From: VRUE01 sp963720805
GTDB lineage: Bacteria > Actinomycetota > Thermoleophilia > Solirubrobacterales > 70-9
Length of the DNA: 64,000 bases
Assembly (NCBI GenBank): GCA_963720805.1
Contig: CAVRGT010000006.1
Span: 1-64,000, forward strand
Reading direction: 5' to 3'
In this document: positions 37,192 to 44,982 of the stretch, piece by piece
Layout: every line of letters begins with the position of its first letter
How positions within the stretch are numbered: position 1 is the first letter of the stretch
Translations under genes and position numbers: made by a program
Notes under the pieces: model-generated
What the model was told of the DNA's origin: nothing
The model's input: the letters and a program-made list of their open reading frames with translations, nothing else
The model's database searches: none

Positions 37192-39414
37192 TTCCCGCTG
37201 CCTTTCCGCGGGCGTCTCGGCGAGGGCGCGCCGCTGCGGCCGGGGCTCTCCTCGCCTGCCGGCTCCGGCCGTGCCTTCCCGCCGCGCTCACGCTCGGCCC
37301 GCAGGTCGGATTCCAGGCTGCCCTCCTCGCCGGCCTCCTCGCGCGGGCTTGCCTGGTCGGGGGCGGGCGGCTGAGCGCCGGGCTCGCGGGCCTGCGGCCT
37401 TCGCTGTTTCGCGGCAGGCGTTGCCTGCGGGGTTTCGCTGGAGCTCGGCTCCTCGGCCTGGGGCTTGTCGCGCTTCGGCGCTGTGGAGCGCCCGGCGCTC
37501 GCCTCCCGAGCCGTTGAGGTCAGGGCGGCCTCGGCGGCACGGGCACGGCGAGAGTCCCCCTTTGCGTCGGGCATGCGAGGGCCGGCCGTCTCGGGCATCG
37601 GCGCGGCGCCGGCCTCGCCCGGGGCACCAGCGTCTCGGCGCTCGCCTTCAGATGCTCGGCCCCCTGGACGGTCCTGCCGGACATCGGGGGTGGTGCTCTC
37701 ACCAGAGTCGATCGGCGGGGACGGCGACCCCGCCAGGCCGTCCCCGCCGCGCTCACCGCTGCGCCGCGAGCCCGAGCCGCCTCCTTTCAGGCGGGCCGGA
37801 GCGCCGGCGCCCGCAGGCGCAGGAGAACCCGAGCGGCCCCGGTTGCGCAAAGGCGTACCCAGGCGACGGGCGCCGGCGTAGAGGGCAAGCAGCCGCAGCG
37901 AGCCCTCGCGCCCAGGTGCACTCGGCCCGGTGGCGATCCCGACCAGGCCCTCGACCAGCGCCTTTCGCTGCAGGAAGACCGCCCAGAAGAAGAGTGCCTG
38001 CAGGCCGAAGGACATCAGCCAGCCGAGCGAGTCCGTGGCGGCTGGCCAGGGCGCCGTTGACCGCCAGCAGAATCGCCAGGACCAATGAGTAGGCGGCCTT
38101 TCGCAGCAGGAAGCCGCAGAGCTTCTCCAGCCAGCCCTTGAAGAAGGCATGGCCGCGGCCGGGGATCGCGGCGGCGACCAGCGCCACCGGGGAGAAGGCC
38201 AGCAGCAAGAGCAGCAGGACCTGGGCGAGGATCACCCCGACCGAGAGCGCCCCGAGCAGGCAGAAGGCGCCGAGCTCGCCACAGAAGACGACGATCGCCA
38301 GCAGCAGGCGCTGGTATTGGCCGCCCTCCTCCATCGCGTCGGTGGCAGGCTTGTCGGCGACGCCGAGCCTGTAGCCACGGCGTTCGGGGTCGGCGTCGGG
38401 GAGCTTGGAGGAGTCGCCGTGGTCGAGGGCGTCGTACTCGGCGCTTCGTTCGTCGGTGCCGACGGCGAAGCGCAGGAAGTGCGGCCCGTACTTGTTGGCG
38501 TCGTTGACGCAGGCCTTGCGCCCGGCAGCGATCCCGGTCCCCGCGGCAAGGCGGCGGGCCAGCGCGGCGTCCTGGCTCGGGTCCTCCGAGAGCGGGCGCA
38601 CCGCGACCGATTCGGGATCGGAGTCCTCAGAGCCGGTGCCGGCAACCACGCAGTGCTCGAGGCCGCCGAACTCCAGCACCGCCCAGGGCTTGACGACGAG
38701 CAGGTCGAAGAGCTGCTGGGCGCCGCCTTCGCGCGCCGCCGGGCCGTTCGAGGGGTTGCCGTGGGAGGCGACCGAGAGGAAGACGACCGACATCCGGTTG
38801 GTCCACTCAGAGGCGGCGCCGATCGTCTTGCCCGGCTGGGCGACGAAGAAGAGTGCCACCACGACGTAGACCAGCGAGAGGCCGAGGGCGCCCGCGGTCT
38901 CGGCGTAGCGGCGCTGCACCAGCGCCTTCCACATCGCCCAGATCCCGGCCACGGCGACCGCGAGCACCAGCCAGGGGCCGCCGAAGACGCTGGCGTAGAT
39001 CGAGTGGATCGCCTGGGCGACCGGGCCGAGCGCCCCCGCCCCGCCCGTCGCCCGCGAGCCGTTGACCAAGTCGAGACCGAAGGCGAAGGAGAAGAGCGAG
39101 ATCAGCGTGTTGGCGAGGAAGCTGGTCAACGCCCAGATCACGCTGGCCAGGAAGTAGGCGATCATCGGCGGCACGCCGGAGACGTCGACGCCGCCGGTCA
39201 GCGAGGCCGAGACCGCGTCGAAATGCTGATCGAGCATGTAGTGGGAGAGCGGGTAGCGGCCGAGCAGGGCGCCCGAGCCCAGCGGCGAGGCCGGGCCGAC
39301 GTTGCCCCAGACGTCGCTCGCCCCCGCCAAGGGGTGGGCGAGCGCCACGAACAGGAGGGCCAGCCCGAGCACCAGCGCGACCCGTTGCCTCCAGCCGAGC
39401 CGCGGCGCCCTCAC
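37188..39414 (-). CDS. VirB6/TrbL-like polytopic membrane protein (one frameshift)
   Basis: Start 39414: a signal-like segment (VALVLGLALLFVALAHPLAG), then several membrane helices (MIAYFLASVIWALTSFLANTL, WLVLAVAVAGIWAMWKALV, LSLVYVVVALFFVAQ), a soluble loop, and more helices (GVILAQVLLLLLLAFSPVAL, YSLVLAILLAVNGALA). The frame then shifts at about 38.05 kb and continues with DSLGWLMSFGLQALFFWAVFLQ, ending in a long Pro/Glu/Arg-rich cytoplasmic tail to 37188. This is the layout of the inner-membrane channel component of type IV secretion systems. It overlaps neighbours by 4 bases at both ends. Confidence 0.75.
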
Positions 39415-39962
39415 GAGCGCTCCTCCCCCGGCGTCGTCTCAAGCGCCGCCAGCAGCTCGGGAAAGACGAGGTCGACCTGCAGCTCGCCGACCCGCCCGTC
39501 GAGGTCGCGCATCAAACACAGGCCCTGGCGGTAGGAGGCAAGGCGCGCGCGCAGCGCGGCGTCCTCGGGGTCGAGGCCGAGCAGCTCCAGCGCCCGCCCC
39601 GCCTCGACCGCCGAGTCCTGGCCGAAGAGGAAGTAGGTGCCGACCAGCTCGGAGAGGTCGCCCAGGTCGCCGAGGCGTTGCGTGGCGAGCAGGATCGTCG
39701 CGTTCATCGCCCGGCCGAGGCGCACCAGGCGGTTCAAGAGCAGCCGGCCCTGGGTGGAGGCCAGCAAAAACCACGCCTCGTCCAGCAGGACGATCTTGTG
39801 TCGTCGGCGTTCGCCGCTGACGAGGCGCAGGCACAGGGCCGCGACCAGGGAGAGGGTCGCGACGGAAACTCGCTCGGCGCGCGTGTAGGTGTCACGCGAG
39901 GCGCCGGGGTCGGGCAGGGAGAGGCCCGGGGTGCGGATCGTGATCGCCGATATCTCGCTCAC
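39411..39962 (-). CDS. VirB4-like ATPase, C-terminal portion (Walker B half)
   Basis: Begins with GTG at 39962, whose last bases form the TGA stop of the preceding VirB4 portion (GTGA). It carries ITIRTPGLSLPDPGASRDTYT, the Walker B HKIVLLDEAWFLL and the RecA-fold motif TILLATQRLGDLG, all belonging to the second half of a VirB4/TraC ATPase domain. Either the gene is truly split with translational coupling, or a one-base shift near 39.96 kb divides one gene; the bases before the GTG also read in frame without a stop. It overlaps the VirB6-like gene by 4 bases. Confidence 0.75.
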   Translation of the reverse strand: MSEISAITIRTPGLSLPDPGASRDTYTRAERVSVATLSLVAALCLRLVSGERRRHKIVLLDEAWFLLASTQGRLLLNRLVRLGRAMNATILLATQRLGDLGDLSELVGTYFLFGQDSAVEAGRALELLGLDPEDAALRARLASYRQGLCLMRDLDGRVGELQVDLVFPELLAALETTPGEERS

Positions 39963-41824
39963 GCCGCCGCCTCCTCGATCGGGGCGAAGCCGAGGCGGGC
40001 GAGGCCGAAGTCGGCCAGCACCTCCAGCGCGTCGCCGGCCTCCCTCGCCGCCTCGACCTCCGAGGCGCGCAGGCGCTCGACCACGCAGGTCAGGCTGCAC
40101 TCCCCCGCCCGCACCGCGTCGCGCACCGCTCTGTCGATCGCGTTCTCCCAGGCGGGCGGGGGATCGCGCAGCAACTCCAAGAGATAGGAGGAGGCCAGCT
40201 CCTCGCGCAGCTCGGGCAGGCCGACCGCGAGCGGGTCGAGCTTGCCGCGATGATCGGGGTCGCCCGACAGCTCGACCACCTCGACCCGCCCCTCCAGCCC
40301 CGGGGCGCCCTGCAGGTTGTGATCGGGCTTGGGGTCGAAGTCGACGACGAGCGAGCCGCGGCGCTCGGCGCCGTAGGCGATCGCCTGGGCGGCCAGCGTC
40401 TTGCCCGAGCCGAGCGTGCCGGCGAGCAGCACCGCGGAGGGACGGGACGTTCGCGGCGCCTCGGTCGGGTCATAGCGGACCGGCCGCCGGGCGCCGCTGG
40501 GCGTGTGGCCGAGATAGGGACCCGAGCGCGAGCCGAGCTCGGCGCTCGCGGTGGGGACCGTCGCGCCCAGCTGCTCGACCGTCGCCTGCTGGCGGTAGTC
40601 GGCGAGCGAGCCGGCGTCGGTGCGCGGCAGGTGATCGAAGAAGAGGCGGTGCTGCAGGCCGCGCGGGCGGTGCAGGCGGACCTCGCCGAAGCGCTCGCGC
40701 AGGGTCTCCACGCGGCGCTCCAGTTCGGTGCGGTCGGCCGCGCCGAGCGCGACGCCGAGGTATGTGCGGAGCATCGGCGGGTGCGCGGAGCCCGAGAGCA
40801 CCGCCTCGTACTCGCGGGCCAGCTCGCGGTCCTCCTCGGCTCGCCATTCCGCACCTCCCTGCGCGCCTTCGGCCTGCTCGCGCCAGGCGTGCTCGGCGTC
40901 GATGATCCGCTTTCGCACCTGGCCGAGTGCCTCGCGGTTGCCGATCCACTGCGCGTGAAGGACGGCGTCGGCGGGGAAGCCGGCGTCTTCAAAGGGCGCG
41001 TGCAGCAGCTCGGCCGCTCCGGGGAATGTCGCCTCCTCGGCCAGCGAGCCGGCGCAGAGGAAGGCCTGGAAGGAGGTGCCCTCTTCGGCCTCGACCACGA
41101 GCGATGGCGGATGGGCGGGGTCCTCACTCATCGGCGCGTTGGCGCAGCGCCAGAGGTCGTGCCCGAGCGGGCGGTATGAGGACTCGCCCTCGCCGTCCAC
41201 TTCAACAAGCGCGTCGGGCTCCCAGGCCTCCTCCAGAACCGGCTCGGCGACGCCGCGACAGGCGCCGCGGCGAAGCAGCCACTGCAACTCCGCCGTGCTC
41301 GCCCGCCGCAGGCCGAGCAGGCCCGAGAGGCGCTCGAAGCAGCGCCGCTCGGCGGCGGCCAGATCCTCAAGCTCGCGGCGGGAGATCGGTCGCGGCGCCC
41401 CCACCCCGGCCAGCTCCTCGACCCGCCTCCGAGCGCGGTCGAGCGAGCGCAGGTGTCCCTTCGGGCGCTCGCCGAGGCAGACGGCGAGGTAGACCTCGGG
41501 CAGACTCGAATCGAGCCCGGCGATCTGGGCCTGGTGTCCCTCCAGGTAGCGCTGCCAGGCCTCCGGATCGGCGTGGCGGGGGTCGGCGCTCCCCGCCAGC
41601 CCATCGGCGTAGCGCTCGGCGGGGTAGGCGCGGCAGACCCGCCAGATTGAGAAGTCGGCGCCGACCAGGTGCCCGAAGCGCTCCAGGCGGTGAAGCAGCG
41701 ACCACTTCTCCGCCACCGGGGCGAACGGGTAGGAGACCGTCTTCGCCCTATAGAGGGCGGCGGCCTGGGCGCCGGGGCCGATCAGGACGTTGCGGCGCGC
41801 GTAGCGCAGGGGGAACTCCCTCAT
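39959..41824 (-). CDS. VirB4-like ATPase, N-terminal portion with Walker A
   Basis: 621 aa. It starts MREFPLRYARRNVLIGP. The N-terminal VirB4/TcpF-type domain (about 1-430) is followed by VLLAGTLGSGKTLAAQAIAY, the Walker A motif near residue 470. The rest of the nucleotide-binding domain continues to LARLGFAPIEE and a TGA stop that overlaps the GTG of the next gene. VirB4 ATPases power assembly of the conjugation channel at the inner membrane. Without the Walker B half it could not hydrolyse ATP alone, so function needs the two polypeptides to combine or the sequence to be corrected. Confidence 0.82.
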   Translation of the reverse strand: MREFPLRYARRNVLIGPGAQAAALYRAKTVSYPFAPVAEKWSLLHRLERFGHLVGADFSIWRVCRAYPAERYADGLAGSADPRHADPEAWQRYLEGHQAQIAGLDSSLPEVYLAVCLGERPKGHLRSLDRARRRVEELAGVGAPRPISRRELEDLAAAERRCFERLSGLLGLRRASTAELQWLLRRGACRGVAEPVLEEAWEPDALVEVDGEGESSYRPLGHDLWRCANAPMSEDPAHPPSLVVEAEEGTSFQAFLCAGSLAEEATFPGAAELLHAPFEDAGFPADAVLHAQWIGNREALGQVRKRIIDAEHAWREQAEGAQGGAEWRAEEDRELAREYEAVLSGSAHPPMLRTYLGVALGAADRTELERRVETLRERFGEVRLHRPRGLQHRLFFDHLPRTDAGSLADYRQQATVEQLGATVPTASAELGSRSGPYLGHTPSGARRPVRYDPTEAPRTSRPSAVLLAGTLGSGKTLAAQAIAYGAERRGSLVVDFDPKPDHNLQGAPGLEGRVEVVELSGDPDHRGKLDPLAVGLPELREELASSYLLELLRDPPPAWENAIDRAVRDAVRAGECSLTCVVERLRASEVEAAREAGDALEVLADFGLARLGFAPIEEAAA

Positions 41825-42342
41825 CGGCGTGCCTCCCGGGCGACCCAGACCTGGCCTCCAACGGGGCTAGGAACTCCCGCCGCCGGCAGCGCCCGCCCCA
41901 GCGAGCGCCGTCGTGGCGCCAGGCGCAGGGCGAGCCAGGAGGCGGCGAAGCGATCGGCGCGCCGCCCGTCGGGGGCGGCCTGGGTGGCGAGGGTCGCGAT
42001 CGCGACCGGGACCACCACGAGGCGAAGCGGCCAATCGAGCAGCCCGAGGGCGAGGCCGGCCAGCCAGCTTGCCGCAAATGAGGCGACGCCCGCGAGGGCA
42101 GCCCCCTCCCTGCCGCCGAGCGCGAGGCCGGTGGCGGATGCCGCAAGCGCGGCAAGGACCGGGACCGTCGTCGAGCCCGAGGAGAGGGCGAGCACTCCGG
42201 CCAGGGCGGCGGCTGCATAGGCGAGCCAGCGCAGCGGCACCCCGCCGGGCACCGGCAGCGTGTGGCCCTCGACCCGGTAGATCCGCCGCTCGGGCCGAAA
42301 GATCCGCTGGTAGGAGCGGATCGGCTCATAGCCCCGACTCAC
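41821..42342 (-). CDS. VirB3/PrgI/TcpE-like small membrane protein
   Basis: 173 aa. The N-terminal soluble segment RSYQRIFRPERRIYRVEGHTLP is followed by several hydrophobic segments (WLAYAAAALAGVLALSSG, PVLAALAASATGLALG, LRLVVVPVAIATLAT), then ADRFAASWLALRLAPRR. The position directly before VirB4 with 4-base overlaps on both sides and the double helical hairpins fit the PrgI/TcpE group that partners VirB4 in Gram-positive conjugation systems. Confidence 0.7.
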   Translation of the reverse strand: MSRGYEPIRSYQRIFRPERRIYRVEGHTLPVPGGVPLRWLAYAAAALAGVLALSSGSTTVPVLAALAASATGLALGGREGAALAGVASFAASWLAGLALGLLDWPLRLVVVPVAIATLATQAAPDGRRADRFAASWLALRLAPRRRSLGRALPAAGVPSPVGGQVWVAREARR

Positions 42343-42647
42343 GGCAGCACCTGCTTGCCGATCGCCCTTGCGGCGTCGGCGACCTGATCGGGGCTGAAGA
42401 CCAGCCAGCCGACCAAGACGGCGGCGACGAAGAAGATCGCCAGGTCGTTGAGGCGGCGGTTGACCAGGAAGACGAGGCCGACGACGGCGATGATCCCGCC
42501 GTAGATCTCACTCGCGTAGCGGCGCAGCAGCGAGCCGAGGTTGTGGCCGACATCGTTGCCGGCCGCCAGCGCAGCGGGGGCGAGCGCCAGGGTGGCGATG
42601 AGGATCGCGGCCAGCGCCAGCGTGAGCATTGCGAGGCGGCGGCTCAC
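42339..42647 (-). CDS. VirB2/TcpD-like small membrane protein
   Basis: 102 aa: a signal-peptide-like start (LAMLTLALAAILIATLALAPAALAAG), then two hydrophobic segments (YGGIIAVVGLVFLVN, LAIFFVAAVLVGWLVF). The size, cleavable-looking leader and location between the TcpC-like and PrgI-like genes match pilin-like or TcpD components of conjugation channels. Both ends overlap neighbours by 4 bases. Confidence 0.65.
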   Translation of the reverse strand: MSRRLAMLTLALAAILIATLALAPAALAAGNDVGHNLGSLLRRYASEIYGGIIAVVGLVFLVNRRLNDLAIFFVAAVLVGWLVFSPDQVADAARAIGKQVLP

Positions 42648-43489
42648 GGCAGCGCTCCTTCGACGGCCTGCACATACCAGCGGTTGCGCTTGACGAGCGC
42701 CAGACGGTAGGCGAGCCGGTATGTGGTGCCGGCGGCGGGGTCGCGGAAGCGGCCCGAGGCGACGATCGCTCGCCGCCGCCCCTCGCCCTCGCCGAGCTGG
42801 GAGATCGAGCCCGAGGACCCGACCGGCTCCAGCGCTCCCGCGAGCGGCGCCACCGTCGCCCCCGGCGCCAGCAGGTAGGAGAGGTCGCGCGCGGAGCGGG
42901 CGGCGAGGTAGGCGGGCAGGAACTTCGCCGCCAGCACCCGAATCGCGCCCGCGTCGGGACCGGCGAGAGGCCGGGGCCGCTCCGCTGCGACCCCGGCCGT
43001 GCTCGGCCCCGCGACCACCCAGGGCGCGCCGGTGACCGCCGCCTCTCCCGCCCCCGAGCGGGAGATCGGGACGGCCAGATACAGGCTGCGCCCGTCGCGG
43101 AGATCGCAGGCGACGGTGAGGACAGCCCTACCGCCGCCAAGCTCGTGTGTTGCCGCCACCTCGGCCTGGGCGACTTCCGCCTCCCGGCCGCCGGCCGGGC
43201 GTCTGGCGTCGACCCTCGCGCCTTCGGCGAGGAACGGAGTCAGCGGGGCGGGACTGCCGAGATAGGCGCGGGCGAAGCGCACCGCGAGGGCGACGCCCGC
43301 GGGGTCCGGACCCTCTCCGCTTGCGCGTTGCGCCGGCGCACTTGCCGACGTGGGCGCCAGCACCGCCCCCAGCCCTCGCACCAGCAGCAGGGCGATGACC
43401 GTCCAGATCGTGATCCGCCCGGCAGGGCGCAGCAGCGAGCGCACCCTCGTCTCGGTCGACCTGCGTTTCTTACCTACCTCGTTACTCAC
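42644..43489 (-). CDS. TcpC-like conjugal transfer protein
   Basis: 281 aa from GTG 43489. This start is chosen because AAGGAGGGG precedes it at the usual distance, while the longer frame to 43531 has no such site. One N-terminal membrane segment (ITIWTVIALLLVRGLGAVLA) and two tandem NTF2-like extracellular domains (for example VALAVRFARAYLG, then LAAKFLPAYLAARSARDLSYLL) match TcpC, the VirB8-like scaffold protein of Gram-positive conjugation systems. It is the first gene of the transfer operon. Confidence 0.75.
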   Translation of the reverse strand: MSNEVGKKRRSTETRVRSLLRPAGRITIWTVIALLLVRGLGAVLAPTSASAPAQRASGEGPDPAGVALAVRFARAYLGSPAPLTPFLAEGARVDARRPAGGREAEVAQAEVAATHELGGGRAVLTVACDLRDGRSLYLAVPISRSGAGEAAVTGAPWVVAGPSTAGVAAERPRPLAGPDAGAIRVLAAKFLPAYLAARSARDLSYLLAPGATVAPLAGALEPVGSSGSISQLGEGEGRRRAIVASGRFRDPAAGTTYRLAYRLALVKRNRWYVQAVEGALP

Positions 43490-43599
43490 CTTGCATACCC
43501 CTCCTTGGAATTGCCGGGACGTGACTGTCACCTCCCGTCACGCCCCGGCGTGTCGCTTTGCGTTTGCAGGTAAGGGGTACCGCGGGAGCCTGATCCCGT

Positions 43600-43635
43600 C
43601 TACAAACGTTCAAACGATCGTTTGAACGTTTGTAG
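43600..43635. promoter_or_regulatory. Perfect 36-bp palindrome upstream of the transfer operon
   Basis: Every base of the 36 pairs in an exact inverted repeat centred on CGATCG at about 43617.5. Each arm holds two AAACG steps 8 bases apart, so four half-sites are present. It lies 111 bases upstream of the first transfer gene and 153 bases downstream of the ArsR-type gene, in a gap (43490-43787) with no other feature. It is the best candidate for the operator controlling conjugation. Confidence 0.7.
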
Positions 43636-43787
43636 ATCGACTTTCACTGTGTGCTATGGCCGTGCGTGGATGTGCTTGTTTTCCCGTGAGGAACCGCGAA
43701 CGTAGGTCGGGGTGACAGCGCTCGCGACCGACATCGCTCGCGACTAACGCAGACCGTCAGGGGCCGGTCATGCCCCGCCGCGCGGGA

Positions 43788-44171
43788 CTACTCGGAGGAC
43801 GCTGGAGAGTTCTGCTCGTCCTGGTTGGAGCGCATCCAGCCGGCGATTTGCCCCACCACCCACCAGGCGCTCCAGTCCTCGATTGCGTACAGGTTGGCCT
43901 TACCCAACTTGCGGCGAGTGAGGATTCCGGCCTTGCGGAGCAAGATGAGATGGTGAGAGGTGTTCTGGTACGGCATTCCGACCCGGTCGGCGAGCTCCTG
44001 CACGCTCGCCTCGCCGCCTGCCAGGGCCCCAAGCAACGCGATCCGGTGTGGCTCGGCCATCGCAAGCAGGTACTCGGCGATCGAGTCGGCGAGCTGGTCG
44101 GGGAGCAGCTCATGCGCGGGTGTGCCTCGCGAAAGCGAGGTGTTCCCGTTTGCTCTTGGATCGGAACTCAT
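43788..44171 (-). CDS. ArsR-family transcriptional regulator
   Basis: 127 aa. Winged-helix ArsR layout: EPHRIALLGALAGGEASVQE, LADRVGMPYQNTSHHLILL (recognition helix) and LRKAGILTRRKLGKANLYAI (wing). No metal-binding ELCVCDL-type motif is seen, so it is not a classical metal sensor. The gene points toward the transfer operon from upstream of the 36-bp palindrome and is a candidate to bind it. The C-terminal GQIAGWMRSNQDEQ helix is probably for dimerisation. Confidence 0.8.
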   Translation of the reverse strand: MSSDPRANGNTSLSRGTPAHELLPDQLADSIAEYLLAMAEPHRIALLGALAGGEASVQELADRVGMPYQNTSHHLILLRKAGILTRRKLGKANLYAIEDWSAWWVVGQIAGWMRSNQDEQNSPASSE

Positions 44172-44195
44172 GCTCCACTCACCCCCCGCCTGCTC

Positions 44196-44819
44196 CTAAA
44201 GTCCGAACTCGGCCGATTCGGTGGCTCCGTCGCGAAGGCCGGGCTTGCCCGCCGGCTCGGCCGGTGGGGGCGGCGCGGGTTCGCTTGACTCCGCCGGGGC
44301 TTCGGACCGCGTGGTGCCGTATTCGGGCGGCCGGCGGGGAACATCTGGCTTCGCCGGGACAGATGGCGGCAGCTCGTGGCGTGGGTGAATTCGGCGCCTT
44401 CGCTGAGGAGTTCCCCGCCTGGCGGGCCCCCGCCGCGGCTGTGCCCCGGCATCCGGCTCTCTCACCCATCGCGTCCGGCCCGGCCCTCGCTTGCCGGCCC
44501 CGAGCACCCTCGCGGGCAAGGCTCCCGGTGAAGATCGGGACCGGCCCTTGGAACCTCCCCCGACCAGCCCGGGGACGACAGTCCAGGCCAGCGCTACGGC
44601 GAAAACGATCAGGGCCGCCAGAACGGCGATCCGCACGCGCCGCGAGAGAACACGCTTCGGTCCCTCCTCTTCGGTTCCCTCAGGTTCGACCTGTTGGGTT
44701 TCGATCTCGTCCTCTGCGCCCGGTGCGGTACCGGTGCGACCCTGCAGGTCACGCAAGTAGCCTTCGGGCGAAATCGGGGCGGCTTCATCTTTGGGTGTAG
44801 TGGGTTCCTCTGCGGGCAT
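44196..44819 (-). CDS. Single-pass membrane protein with basic/Pro-rich outer domain
   Basis: 207 aa from ATG 44819, chosen because GGGGAGG lies 7 bases upstream; the longer frame to 44873 overlaps a promoter-like element. An acidic cytoplasmic N-terminus (about 60 residues) contains SPEGYLRDLQGRTG, one membrane segment follows (IAVLAALIVFAVALAWTVVPGLV), then an Arg/Pro-rich tail ending ESAEFGL. The last residues EFGL are also the C-terminus of the neighbouring sigma-factor protein. The function is unknown; shared promoter and ending suggest it works in the same pathway. Confidence 0.65.
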   Translation of the reverse strand: MPAEEPTTPKDEAAPISPEGYLRDLQGRTGTAPGAEDEIETQQVEPEGTEEEGPKRVLSRRVRIAVLAALIVFAVALAWTVVPGLVGGGSKGRSRSSPGALPARVLGAGKRGPGRTRWVREPDAGAQPRRGPARRGTPQRRRRIHPRHELPPSVPAKPDVPRRPPEYGTTRSEAPAESSEPAPPPPAEPAGKPGLRDGATESAEFGL

Positions 44820-44870
44820 CGCGATCCTCCCCTCGCCGGACCCCTTCGAGTCCAGCTCGAATTTCTCTCT

Positions 44871-44908
44871 CACCCCTTACACGTATGAGAGCCGCCTCGC
44901 GCCACCCC
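44871..44908 (-). promoter_or_regulatory. Promoter-like element, copy 1
   Basis: On the minus strand this reads GGGGTGGCGCGAGG, a short spacer, then CTCATACGTGTA and GGGGTGAG, 52 bases before the ATG of the membrane protein gene. It is nearly the same as the element at 48869-48908. Two boxes separated by a short spacer suggest an ECF-type promoter recognised by the sigma factor encoded nearby. Confidence 0.6.
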
Positions 44909-44982
44909 TCGCCGAAAGAATTTTCGTCGAGTGGGATACGGCGGCCGTTACTGTGTGTGAGCAGCGATGGGCGGTCCGGCGC

